Assembly: GCF_023923225.1 (NCBI RefSeq)
Contig: NZ_CP099489.1
Span: forward strand, 1,984,001 to 2,048,000
Length of the DNA stretch: 64,000 bases
Direction: 5' to 3'
DNA from: Ornithinimicrobium faecis
Lineage (GTDB): Bacteria > Actinomycetota > Actinomycetes > Actinomycetales > Dermatophilaceae
The translations under genes were made by a program, and so were the position numbers. Under the pieces are notes generated by a model. It was not told where the DNA came from. It worked only from the letters and a program-made list of their open reading frames with translations, and made no database searches. Below, piece by piece: positions 14,897 to 23,292 of the stretch. Position 1 is the stretch's first letter. Each line of letters opens with the position of its first letter.

Positions 14897-17752
14897 TCAG
14901 CGGGTGGCGTCGGCGAGCAGCTCGAGGACGTGGCGATAGGGCTGGCCGGTGGCCCTGGTCATGCCGATCTCGCAGGTGCGGTTGCACGAGACGTATGCCG
15001 TGTCACCGGGGCGGTCGGCAGCCGCCTGGGCGGCCTCGGCCGCCTCGGCGGCGGTTGCCGAGGCGGTGAGCTCGGGGTGCAGCAGCCCGCGGTCCCCGGC
15101 GAAGGCACAGCAACCCCAGGCCACCGGGACCACGACATCGTCGGAGACCGCACGGGCCAGCTCGATCAACGCGGCGCTGGTGCCGGCGCGCTCGGTGGAA
15201 CACGTCGGGTGGACCACCACGGACTGAGCGGACCGGGTGACAGAGAGCCGGGGGAGCACCGTGTCGTGCACGAACTCGATGGCGTCCATGACCCGCAGTT
15301 CGGGTGCTCGTGCCTCCACCATGGTCACCAGGCCCTCCGTGCAGGAGGAGGCCTCGACGACGATTGGCAGGCGCCCGCCGTCGGTCGCCTCGCGCAGCGC
15401 GGGCACGACCCGATCGGCCATCACCTCATAGCCCGAGGTCAGACCCTTGGACTTCCACGGTGTGCCACAACAGAGCCCACCGAGGCCCTCTGGAGTGCGC
15501 AGCGGCACGCCCGCCTGCACGCACAGATCGACCAGCGCACCGGTCGCGCCCGAGCCGTGGGCGTGCTCGGCGGCTCCGGGCTCTGGACCGAACATCTCGC
15601 CGATACAGGCGCTGAACAGCACCGCAGCCGGTGCCTGGGGATCAAACGCCGGACGGGACGTGCCTCCGCGAGGCAACTGAGCGTCATACGCCGGCACCTG
15701 GTCGTGGCTGGCCACGGCCCGAACCGCCCGGGTGGCACCGACGGGCAGACCGGAGGGGAGGAGTTTAGCGACGGTGAGCGCGACGCCGCCGAGGGGTGCG
15801 ATCGCGCCCCAGGAGCGGGCGGCCAGGGCCCAGGCCCGGTCCGCGACGCGTGACTGCGACTCCCGCCGCAGCCGACGGGTCAGGTCACCGGTGTCGATGA
15901 GCACCGGGCACGCCGTCTGGCACATGCCGTCGACCGCGCAGGTCATCGTGCCGTCGTAGTCGTAGTCGCGCTCCAGGGACTCGGCCAGCGCGAGATCGCC
16001 TGCGGCACGGGCAGTCTGGATGTCACGGCGCACCACGATGCGCTGCCGTGGCGTGAGGGTGAGGTCCTTGGAGGGGCAGACCGGCTCGCAGTAGCCGCAC
16101 TCCACGCAGCGGTCGACCTCCTCCTCGACGCGCGGGTTGGGCTTGAGGTCGCGCAGATAGGACGTGGGGTCGTCGGAGAGGACCGCGCCGGGGTTGAGCA
16201 GGCCGCGGGGGTCGACGAGGCGCTTGAGTTCCCACATGACGTCGTAAAGTTCGTCGCCATACTGACGGCGCACGAACGGGGCCATGATCCGCCCCGTCCC
16301 GTGCTCGGCCTTCAGGGAGCCGCCGTTGCCGAGGACCAGGTCGACCATGTCGTCGGTGAAGGCCTCATAGCGGCGCAGCGAGGCCGGGTCGTCGAACCGC
16401 TCGTTGAGCATGAAGTGCAGGTTCCCGTCGCGGGCGTGGCCGAAGATCACCGACTCCTCGTAGGAGTGAGCTGCGAACAGCTCGGTCAGCGCGATGCAGG
16501 TCTGGCCGAGGACGTCCACCCCCACGACGACGTCCTCGAGGAGCGCGTTGGTGCCGGCGGGGCGGGCTCCGGCAACCGCCGAGAACAGGCCCTTGCGCAC
16601 CCGCCACAGCCCGGCGCGGGCCGAGGCATCCGAGGTGAGCTCGAGCGCGGTGGAGAGCGGCAGGTCCTCCAACGTCGGTGTGGCCGACGCGACCGCGGTC
16701 TCGAGCTCCTCCCCGGTGCTGCCCTGCCACTCGACCAGGACGGCCGCGTGGTCGACCACCGAGAGCGCGGCGATCTGTGCAGGGCAGGCGGGGTCCTGCT
16801 GGGACACCCGCAGCGACGCGGCGTCGAGCAGTTCTGCGGTCCCGGTCCCAGCCGCAACCAGGGCCGGGATCGACCCGGTCGCCGCGGCGACCGAGTCGAA
16901 GACGAGCAGGCCGGTGCTGATGTCGGGGTGGACCGGCAGCGTTCGGAAGGTGGCCGAGGCGACGAACCCCAGGGTGCCCTCGCTGCCGATCATCAGGTGC
17001 ACGAGCATGTCGAGCGGGAAGTCGAAGTCGACCAGGGCGTTGATGCCGTAGCCCATGGTGTTCTTCATCGCGAACAGCCGACGGATTGTGGCGACCGACT
17101 CGGGGTTGTCCAGCACCCGCTGGCGCAGCCGCAGCAACCCGGCGACCAGCGCGGGCTCGCGGGCCGCCAGCTCGGCCTCGGCATCCGGGGCGGCCGAGTC
17201 GATCGTGGTGCCGGTCGGCAGCACCAGCACCATCGACTCGAGGGTGGCATAGGTGTTGAACTCCGTGCCGCAGTGCATGCCGCTGGAGTTGTTGGCCACG
17301 ACCCCGCCGATCGTGCAGGCACCCTCGCTGGCCGGGTCGGGACCGAGCTTGCGCTTGTGGGGTGCGAGCCGGGCGTTCACCGCCCGCACGGTCACCCCTG
17401 GCTGCACCCGCACCCGGGCACCACCATCCAGCACCTCGACCCCACCGAAGTGGCGCCGGGTGTCGACCAGCACAGCGTCAGTGACGGCCTGCCCGGACAG
17501 GCTCGTGCCGCCCGAGCGGAAGGTCACCGGAGCCCCGGCCGTGTCACACGCCGCCAGCACCTCCGCCACCTGCTCGGTCGAGGTCGGGCGGACCAGCAAC
17601 TCGGGCGTGAGCAGATAGTGCGAGGCGTCGTGCGCCATCGCGTGCAGGTCCAGCGGCCGGCGGCTGACGGCCGACCCGCCGAGTCGCTCAGTGAGGTGGG
17701 CCGCGAGTCCGAAGAGATTGGGTTCTGCGGCACGTGCCGGCTGGGCGGTCAT
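14897..17752 (-). CDS. FAD-linked D-2-hydroxyacid dehydrogenase fused to Fe-S (CCG) domains
   Basis: A 951-aa GlcD-GlcF-type fusion that likely oxidises D-lactate, glycolate or D-2-hydroxyglutarate and passes electrons to quinone. The N-terminal PCMH-type FAD domain includes TFRSGGTSLSGQ (about residues 75-87) and NNSSGMHCGTE; the C-terminal FAD-oxidase domain includes HARDGNLHF and HGTGRI. Two [4Fe-4S] motifs follow, CVECGYCEPVCP and CAVDGMCQTACP, then two CCG-type redox segments, GLCCGTPW and WGCCAFAGDRG. All expected domains are present in one chain. The start ATG 17752 sits 8 nt after a CATACT -10-like box. There is no coupled partner gene. Confidence 0.9.
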   Translation of the reverse strand: MTAQPARAAEPNLFGLAAHLTERLGGSAVSRRPLDLHAMAHDASHYLLTPELLVRPTSTEQVAEVLAACDTAGAPVTFRSGGTSLSGQAVTDAVLVDTRRHFGGVEVLDGGARVRVQPGVTVRAVNARLAPHKRKLGPDPASEGACTIGGVVANNSSGMHCGTEFNTYATLESMVLVLPTGTTIDSAAPDAEAELAAREPALVAGLLRLRQRVLDNPESVATIRRLFAMKNTMGYGINALVDFDFPLDMLVHLMIGSEGTLGFVASATFRTLPVHPDISTGLLVFDSVAAATGSIPALVAAGTGTAELLDAASLRVSQQDPACPAQIAALSVVDHAAVLVEWQGSTGEELETAVASATPTLEDLPLSTALELTSDASARAGLWRVRKGLFSAVAGARPAGTNALLEDVVVGVDVLGQTCIALTELFAAHSYEESVIFGHARDGNLHFMLNERFDDPASLRRYEAFTDDMVDLVLGNGGSLKAEHGTGRIMAPFVRRQYGDELYDVMWELKRLVDPRGLLNPGAVLSDDPTSYLRDLKPNPRVEEEVDRCVECGYCEPVCPSKDLTLTPRQRIVVRRDIQTARAAGDLALAESLERDYDYDGTMTCAVDGMCQTACPVLIDTGDLTRRLRRESQSRVADRAWALAARSWGAIAPLGGVALTVAKLLPSGLPVGATRAVRAVASHDQVPAYDAQLPRGGTSRPAFDPQAPAAVLFSACIGEMFGPEPGAAEHAHGSGATGALVDLCVQAGVPLRTPEGLGGLCCGTPWKSKGLTSGYEVMADRVVPALREATDGGRLPIVVEASSCTEGLVTMVEARAPELRVMDAIEFVHDTVLPRLSVTRSAQSVVVHPTCSTERAGTSAALIELARAVSDDVVVPVAWGCCAFAGDRGLLHPELTASATAAEAAEAAQAAADRPGDTAYVSCNRTCEIGMTRATGQPYRHVLELLADATR

Positions 17753-17871
17753 GGAGATTCAGTATGCCGTCAGTCGGCGCAGCCTGGCAGGATAGGGCCC
17801 CCGCGGGACCTCGCCAGCGCGGCGCTGTTTCGTGCATCTATTTCCGCCGCCAGAATCATGAGAGCAGTGTG

Positions 17872-18405
17872 ATGACAAACAACACCGGACTGGTCCTGCC
17901 CCTGGGAGACCGCGTGCCCGACGTGCACCCGGAGGCCTGGCTCGCGCCGAACAGCGTGGTCTCTGGACGCGTCACAATCGGGGCGGACACCAGCCTCTGG
18001 TATGGCGCGTCCGCCCGTGGCGACGCGGAGGACATCACGATCGGCAGCGGCTCTAACCTGCAGGACAACGCGGTCATCCACGCTGACGTGGGGTTCCCGG
18101 CAGCGATCGGTGACCACGTCTCGATCGGCCACGCGGCGGTCCTGCACGGGTGCACCGTCGGTGAGGGAACCATCGTCGGCATGGGCTCGGTGATCCTCAA
18201 CGGGGCTGTGATCGGTGCTGGCTGTCTGGTCGCGGCGGGCGCGGTGGTGCTGGAGGGCACGCAGGTCCCGCCCGGTTCCCTGGTGGCGGGCGTGCCAGCC
18301 AAGGTGCGCCGCGAGCTGACCGCCGAGGAGCGGGACGGGCTGCGTGAGGGGATCGCGCACTATCCGGGTCTGGCCGCACTGCACCGCACGGCCCTCGCTG
18401 ACTGA
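17872..18405 (+). CDS. Gamma-carbonic-anhydrase-like hexapeptide protein
   Basis: A 177-aa left-handed beta-helix protein of the gamma-carbonic anhydrase family (YrdA/PaaY-like), usually a trimer with Zn at subunit interfaces. Key features are WYGASARGD, the DNAVIHAD segment, SIGHAAVLHGCTVG with two candidate ligand histidines, and the LVAGVPAKVRREL end typical of this group. Repeats of the form [IV]GxxxxI run through residues 30-150. ATG 17872 is preferred; GTG 17869 is directly adjacent. Hydration of CO2 is possible but not assured for this subgroup. Confidence 0.85.
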   Translation: MTNNTGLVLPLGDRVPDVHPEAWLAPNSVVSGRVTIGADTSLWYGASARGDAEDITIGSGSNLQDNAVIHADVGFPAAIGDHVSIGHAAVLHGCTVGEGTIVGMGSVILNGAVIGAGCLVAAGAVVLEGTQVPPGSLVAGVPAKVRRELTAEERDGLREGIAHYPGLAALHRTALAD

Positions 18406-18461
18406 CCTGCCGCGTCCAGCGCCCCTCGACACCCTGGTCCATGTCGCGGCGCCGCGACGGC

Positions 18462-18467
18462 TAGGTT
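18462..18467 (+). promoter_or_regulatory. -10 box of a likely leaderless transcript (IMPase-like gene)
   Basis: TAGGTT ends 6 nt before GTG 18474, placing the transcription start at the start codon. Confidence 0.5.
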
Positions 18468-18473
18468 GAGAGT

Positions 18474-19256
18474 GTGGACACCGACGTGATTCTGAGCCTG
18501 CTGCAGGAAGTGGCCGAGGAGGTCATCAACCCTCGCTTCCGCGCCCTTGCCGAGCACCAGGTCATCGAGAAGAACCCGGGCGATCTCGTCACGGTTGCCG
18601 ACCGCGAGGCCGAGGTGCTCATCACCCGCCGGCTGCAGGACGCCTATCCCGAGGCGGTCGTGCTGGGGGAGGAACACTACGAGGTCAACCGGGGAGTCCT
18701 GGACGACTACGCCGCAGCGCCGCACGCCTTCACCGTCGATCCGATCGACGGCACCAAGAACTTCGTCAATGGCTCCAAGGACCACGGGGTGATGGTCGCC
18801 GAGCTCCAGGGGACGGACGTGGTGCGCTCCTGGATCTGGCAGCCGCAGCACGAGGTGGCCTATGTTGCCGAGCGGGGAGCCGGTGCCTTTCGCAACGGCG
18901 AGCGTCTGACGCGCCCGCCAGTCACTGACCCGCAGGCGCCGCGTGGGGTGACCTCCCACCGCCGGTGGATCGGCACGAGTCTGGGGGAGTTCCCCGCGAT
19001 GGAGCTGACCTGGGTCTGCTGCGCCGTGGACTATCCCATGCTCGTGCAGGGTGCCGCCGACTACCTCATCTATCGGGGCCGCCAGCCCTGGGACCACGCT
19101 CCCGGGTCGCTCCTGCTGTCGGAGGCGGGCGGCTTCCTCGGCACGTTTGCCGGCGACGCCTATGACGCGCGCACCATCCCCGAGGGTGGCCTGATCGGCG
19201 CCGCGGACCGCGCCCTGTTCGACGAGGTGCTCCCACTCCTCCCTGCAGTCCCGTAG
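18474..19256 (+). CDS. Inositol-monophosphatase-family phosphatase
   Basis: A 260-aa Mg2+-dependent phosphatase. Metal-binding motifs are present in order: LGEEHYE near residue 65, DPIDGTKNF near 92-100, and WDHAPGSLLLSEAGG near 204. Such enzymes act on inositol 1-phosphate, histidinol phosphate, fructose 1,6-bisphosphate or PAP; the sequence alone does not separate them, though position in an actinobacterium makes inositol or histidinol phosphate plausible. GTG 18474 follows a leaderless-type -10 box. Confidence 0.88.
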   Translation: MDTDVILSLLQEVAEEVINPRFRALAEHQVIEKNPGDLVTVADREAEVLITRRLQDAYPEAVVLGEEHYEVNRGVLDDYAAAPHAFTVDPIDGTKNFVNGSKDHGVMVAELQGTDVVRSWIWQPQHEVAYVAERGAGAFRNGERLTRPPVTDPQAPRGVTSHRRWIGTSLGEFPAMELTWVCCAVDYPMLVQGAADYLIYRGRQPWDHAPGSLLLSEAGGFLGTFAGDAYDARTIPEGGLIGAADRALFDEVLPLLPAVP

Positions 19257-19318
19257 CGCCGGAGCCCCGGGCCCCTCGGCGCCACACCCTGACCTGATGG
19301 CGACCGCGCTCCGTCAAC

Positions 19319-19369
19319 TGCATGGATGATTCACGCGACACGCCGATGGCTGCGTGAAGGATCCATCCA
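19319..19369 (+). repeat. 51-bp dispersed hairpin repeat, copy A
   Basis: The first 27 bp (19319-19345) are identical to the inverted copy at 59859-59885, and the rest, after a variable 7-bp loop, shares CGTGAAGGAT. TTCACG (19330-19335) pairs with CGTGAA (19353-19358), and TGGATG pairs with CATCCA after a bulge, so the element folds into an imperfect hairpin. It lies in the 343-bp gap 19257-19599 before the liv operon. Confidence 0.75.
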
Positions 19370-19388
19370 CGTGGACCCGAGCGTCCGC

Positions 19389-19444
19389 GCGCTCGGGCGC
19401 TCATGCGCTCGGTGGGTGGATTTTTCGCAACACGGCGCGCTCGG
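19389..19444 (+). repeat. 32-bp-period intergenic repeat, locus 1
   Basis: GCGCTCGG occurs at 19389, 19405 and 19437, spacings of 16 and 32 bp. The same core with 32-bp spacing recurs at 32.3 and 50.1 kb, always between genes. No reading frame explains it. Confidence 0.6.
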
Positions 19445-19516
19445 CCGAGGGAGGGGAGGGCGGGGGGGTTGACCTGGGGTGATGCCGCCGTGACCACATT
19501 GTGACCCGTGTCTGCG

Positions 19517-19545
19517 TTGACTTGGACGGGCCTGCCCGTTACCTT
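19517..19545 (+). promoter_or_regulatory. Promoter of the Liv-type operon
   Basis: TTGACT (19517-19522) and TACCTT (19540-19545), 17 bp apart, about 55 nt upstream of the first gene of the operon. Confidence 0.6.
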
Positions 19546-19553
19546 CGTGTCGA

Positions 19554-19575
19554 AACCTGAATCACCTTTCAGGTT
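19554..19575 (+). promoter_or_regulatory. Palindromic operator or leader hairpin of the Liv-type operon
   Basis: AACCTGAA, 6-nt spacer, TTCAGGTT: a perfect 8-bp inverted repeat starting 8 bp after the -10 box, so it covers the probable transcription start and early leader. It is well placed as a repressor site, and the TetR-family gene inside the same operon is the natural candidate. It could also act as an RNA hairpin. A ribosome binding site (AAAGGAG) follows before ATG 19600. Confidence 0.55.
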
Positions 19576-19599
19576 GCTGATCACACAAAGGAGTGCTCG

Positions 19600-20862
19600 A
19601 TGGCACGCTCGTCCCTTATGGCCTTGTCCCTGGCCGCGGTCCTGGCACTGGCTGCCTGTGCCCCGTCGGCCTCTGACGATGACTCTGACGCCGACAACGG
19701 CGGCTCCAACGACGACGGTGGCACCACCGCCGAGAACGCTGGCGGCGATGGCGACAGCGAGGACGCCGGCGGCGGTGACCCCTACCCGGTCGGCATCATC
19801 TATTCCGAGACCGGCCCGCTGGCCGCCTACGGTGAGCAGTACAAGGCTGGCCTGGAGGCTGGCATCGACTACGCCACGGACGGCACCGGCGAGATCGACG
19901 GCCGCGCGATTGAGATCACCTATCGCGACGACGCGGGCAACCAGGACACGGCGGTCGCCGCGGCCAAGGACCTGATCGGTCAGGACTACAAGATCCTCGG
20001 TGGCACCATCGTCTCCGGCATCGCGGTCGCGATGGCCGACCAGGCCGAGCAGAACGAGATCCTCTACATTTCTGGCCCCGCAGCTGTCGACGCCATCACC
20101 GGCGTCAACGACTACACCTTCCGCTCCGGCCGGCAGAGCCTGCAGGACGTCGCGGCAGCCGGCTCCTTCCTGGAGGGCGACGCCAACAAGGTCGTCGTCT
20201 ATGCCCAGGACAACGCCTTCGGCCAGGGCAACCTCGCCGCGGTCGACGCAGTGCTCGGGGCCAACGGGGCCGAGGTCAGCAGCGTGATGGTGCCCGAGGA
20301 CGCCACCGAGTTCACGCCGTTTGCCGCGCAGCTCAAGGACGCCGAGCCGGACATGATCTTCGTTGCCTGGGCCGGCGCGACCTCCGCGAACATGTGGCAG
20401 GCGCTGGAGCAGCAGGACGTCTTCGACGTGGCCCCCGTCGTCACCGGTCTCGGTGACTCGGTCACCTTCGACGCCTACGGTCCGGTCGCTGAGAACATCA
20501 GCTTCCTGAACCACTACTTCCCGGGCGCCCCGGACAACGAGGTCAACACCGCGATGGTCGAGGCCGTCGAGGAGGCGGGGAGCACCCCCGACCTGTTCAC
20601 CCCCGACGGCTTCGTCGCCGGTCAGATGATCGTCCAGGCCCTGACCGAGGGCGACGGTGACGTCAACGCGATGATCGACGCGCTCGAGGGCTGGGAGTTC
20701 GAGGGCCCGAAGGGCACCACCACGATCCGCGAGAGTGACCACGCGCTGCTGCAGGAGATGTACACCGCGAGCCTGGTCGCCGATGGTGACTCCTGGGTGC
20801 CCGAGCTCATTGACACCGTCCCGGCCGAGGACGTGGCACCGCCGGAGGCGTCCGGCAAGTGA
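19600..20862 (+). CDS. Liv-type ABC transporter substrate-binding lipoprotein
   Basis: A 420-aa extracellular solute receptor, first gene of the operon. The signal peptide ends in lipobox LAAC (residues 17-20), followed by a long Asp/Ser/Gly/Asn-rich spacer to about residue 62. The mature domain is a periplasmic binding protein type 1 fold of the LivJ kind (YPVGIIYSETGPLAAYGEQ at its start, then YRDDAGNQDTAVAAAKDLI). Ligands of this family include branched-chain amino acids, amides, aromatic acids and short acids. The enzymes downstream suggest a carboxylic acid rather than an amino acid, by inference. The stop overlaps the GTG of the next gene. Confidence 0.9.
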   Translation: MARSSLMALSLAAVLALAACAPSASDDDSDADNGGSNDDGGTTAENAGGDGDSEDAGGGDPYPVGIIYSETGPLAAYGEQYKAGLEAGIDYATDGTGEIDGRAIEITYRDDAGNQDTAVAAAKDLIGQDYKILGGTIVSGIAVAMADQAEQNEILYISGPAAVDAITGVNDYTFRSGRQSLQDVAAAGSFLEGDANKVVVYAQDNAFGQGNLAAVDAVLGANGAEVSSVMVPEDATEFTPFAAQLKDAEPDMIFVAWAGATSANMWQALEQQDVFDVAPVVTGLGDSVTFDAYGPVAENISFLNHYFPGAPDNEVNTAMVEAVEEAGSTPDLFTPDGFVAGQMIVQALTEGDGDVNAMIDALEGWEFEGPKGTTTIRESDHALLQEMYTASLVADGDSWVPELIDTVPAEDVAPPEASGK

Positions 20863-21653
20863 CCAACACCCAGTCAGGCTCCGGCGCGGGGGCGGCCACG
20901 GTCGCTCCCGCGCTGGAGGTCTCGGACCTCTCGCTGAAGATCGGCGGCGCGCAGATCCTGGAGGACATCTCCTTCACCGTGCCGACCGGTGAGATCGTCG
21001 GCGTGATCGGGCCCAACGGTGCCGGCAAGACGACGCTGTTCAACCTGATCTCCGGCGTGATGACCCCGACGACCGGGCGCGTGGTCCTGGATGGCCGGGA
21101 CGTCACCAACCGGTCGGTCACCCAGCGCGCTGTCGCCGGCCTCGGCCGGACCTTCCAGACGTCCTCGGTCTTTCCGGCGCTGTCGGTCGAGGAGAACGTC
21201 CGGCTGGCCGCCCAGGTGTCCGAGGGCCGAGCCCTGTCACTGTTCACCTTCCCCCGCCGGGGCGACCGGGCCACCAGCAGGGCACGCGACCTGCTCGGTG
21301 AGGTCGGCCTGGGCGACCGGATGGGATTCCGGGCCGGCGACCTGCCGCACGGCGACAAGCGCAAGCTCGAGATCGCCATGCTGCTCGCCACCGACCCCTC
21401 GGTCGTCCTGCTCGATGAGCCGATGGCCGGAGTCGCCTCCGGTGACGTCGCCGGGCTCACCGAGGTCATCCGCAGCCTGCACACCGATCACGGCTGCACC
21501 GTGCTGATGGTCGAGCACCACATGGAGGTCCTGCTGGGCCTTGTCGAGCGGGTCGCCGTGCTGCACTTCGGCAACCTGCTGGCGATCGACAGCCCCGACG
21601 CCGTCATGGCCGACCCCACCGTGCAGAGCGCCTACCTGGGAGAACCCGTATGA
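20859..21653 (+). CDS. livG: Liv-type ABC transporter ATP-binding protein (LivG-like)
   Basis: A 264-aa cytoplasmic ATPase. The Walker A sequence GPNGAGKTT lies near residues 50-58, and Walker B is VVLLDEPMAG. The signature region is LPHGDKRKLEIAMLLA, LivG-like with a divergent LSGG. A LivG-type C terminus follows. GTG start in a GTGA overlap with the binding-protein gene, and its own stop overlaps livF. It energises uptake together with LivF. Confidence 0.9.
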   Translation: MTNTQSGSGAGAATVAPALEVSDLSLKIGGAQILEDISFTVPTGEIVGVIGPNGAGKTTLFNLISGVMTPTTGRVVLDGRDVTNRSVTQRAVAGLGRTFQTSSVFPALSVEENVRLAAQVSEGRALSLFTFPRRGDRATSRARDLLGEVGLGDRMGFRAGDLPHGDKRKLEIAMLLATDPSVVLLDEPMAGVASGDVAGLTEVIRSLHTDHGCTVLMVEHHMEVLLGLVERVAVLHFGNLLAIDSPDAVMADPTVQSAYLGEPV

Positions 21654-22420
21654 CGCCCGCTTCCGTCCCCGAGACCACCGCCCCTGAGGCGGTGGCCGGC
21701 TCGGGCGACCACATCCTGTCCGTGCGCGGCCTGACCGCCCACGTCGCCGGCCAGCAGGTCGTCGAACACGTCGACCTGGAGGTGGCCGCCACCGGCGTCA
21801 CCGCCCTCCTGGGGCGCAACGGCGTGGGCAAGACCTCGACGATCAAGGCGATCATGGGTCTGATCGGCCGCTCCGGCACGATCGACCTGGCCGGACAGGA
21901 CATCTCCACCCTGCCCACCCACAAGGTCGCCCAACTCGGTGTCGGCTATGTGCCCGAGGACCGCGAGGTCTTCTCCGCCCTCAGCGTCAGCGAGAACCTG
22001 AGGATCGCCGAGCGCAAGGGACACGACCACCGCTACGAGCTGGTCTATGACCTCTTCCCCGAGCTCAAGCAGCGCGCCGGTCAGGCAGCCGGCACCCTGT
22101 CCGGTGGCCAGCAGCAGATGGTCTCGCTGGCCCGCGCGCTGCTCAACGACAACCGGGTGCTGCTCGTCGACGAGCCGACCAAGGGCCTGGCCCCCCGCCT
22201 GGTGCAGGAGGTCGGGCGCGTCCTGGCCCGCGCCGCCGAGGTGGTCCCCGTCCTGCTCGTCGAGCAGAACCTGCAGGTGGTGCGCGACCTCGCCCACCAC
22301 GCCGTCGTCCTTACCGGCGGCCGCAGCGTCCACCACGGACCGGCCGCCGAGTTCCTGGGCGACCCCGACCTGACCCAGCGACTGCTGGGCGTGAGCACCG
22401 GAGCGGAGGGATCGATATGA
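21650..22420 (+). CDS. livF: Liv-type ABC transporter ATP-binding protein (LivF-like)
   Basis: A 256-aa ATPase paired with LivG. Walker A is GRNGVGKTST (about residues 54-63), the signature is LSGGQQQMVSLARAL, and Walker B is VLLVDEPTKGLAP. The YVPEDREVFSALSV segment is characteristic of LivF. The ATG overlaps the livG stop (ATGA). Both ATPase genes come before the permeases here, the reverse of the E. coli livHMGF order. Confidence 0.9.
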   Translation: MTPASVPETTAPEAVAGSGDHILSVRGLTAHVAGQQVVEHVDLEVAATGVTALLGRNGVGKTSTIKAIMGLIGRSGTIDLAGQDISTLPTHKVAQLGVGYVPEDREVFSALSVSENLRIAERKGHDHRYELVYDLFPELKQRAGQAAGTLSGGQQQMVSLARALLNDNRVLLVDEPTKGLAPRLVQEVGRVLARAAEVVPVLLVEQNLQVVRDLAHHAVVLTGGRSVHHGPAAEFLGDPDLTQRLLGVSTGAEGSI

Positions 22421-23292
22421 GTGAGGTCATCCTCCTGGCGGTCACCGGCGCCGGCCTCGGCGCGATCTACTTCCTGGTCGCCAGCGGCCTGTCCCTGATC
22501 TATGGCCTGATGGGCGTGCTCAACTTTGCCCACGGCGTGTTCCTGTCCCTCGGAGCGTTCCTCGGCCTCGAGGTGGCCCAACGACTGGGCGCCTCGAGCT
22601 GGACCGGGTTTGCCGTGTCCCTGCTCGTCGGTGCCCTCGCGGGCGCCGTCTTCGCGGCCCTGACCGAGAGGGTCCTGGTCCAAAAGCTCTACAACCGGCA
22701 CATCGAGCAGGTGCTGGTCACCGTCGGTCTGGGACTGGCCGCCGTCGCACTGTTTGACGGCATCTGGGGCACCGACCCACGCTTCCCCCGCGGCCCCGCC
22801 TGGCTCGATGAGACCAGCACGATCGGCGGCGCCAACATCCCCAACATCGTGTTCGTGGCGATCATCGCGGCCGCGGCCGTGCTGGCAGCCATCGTGCTGT
22901 TCCTGAAGCACACGCGCTACGGCATGATCATCCGCGCCGGCGTGGAGAACCGCTCCATGGTGACGGCCCTGGGCATCGACGTGCGCAACGCGTTCACCCT
23001 GGTCTTCACCATCGGTGGTGCCGCCGCCGGCATCGGCGGGGTGCTGGCCTCGCACCACTTCGGCTATGTCTCACCGATGCTCGGACAGACGCTGCTTATC
23101 TTTGCCTTCATCGTCACGGTGATCGGCGGTCTCGGCTCCCTGATCGGTGCCGCTGTCGCCTCCGTGCTCGTGGCGCTGCTGCAGCAGTTCGCCAACTTCT
23201 ATCTGTGGGGCACCGGGGACTTCGCCGTGGTCGTCCTGCTGGCCCTCGTGCTGCTCACCCGACCCTCCGGCCTGATGGGGAGGAAGGCATGA
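22417..23292 (+). CDS. livH: Liv-type ABC transporter permease (LivH-like)
   Basis: A 291-aa inner-membrane permease with about eight hydrophobic segments, beginning YFLVASGLSLIYGLMGVLNFAHG in the LivH manner (core YGLMGVLNFAHG). The GIDVRNAFTLVF segment matches the cytoplasmic loop that contacts the ATPases. Four-base overlaps with livF and livM keep the permease genes coupled. Confidence 0.9.
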   Translation: MSEVILLAVTGAGLGAIYFLVASGLSLIYGLMGVLNFAHGVFLSLGAFLGLEVAQRLGASSWTGFAVSLLVGALAGAVFAALTERVLVQKLYNRHIEQVLVTVGLGLAAVALFDGIWGTDPRFPRGPAWLDETSTIGGANIPNIVFVAIIAAAAVLAAIVLFLKHTRYGMIIRAGVENRSMVTALGIDVRNAFTLVFTIGGAAAGIGGVLASHHFGYVSPMLGQTLLIFAFIVTVIGGLGSLIGAAVASVLVALLQQFANFYLWGTGDFAVVVLLALVLLTRPSGLMGRKA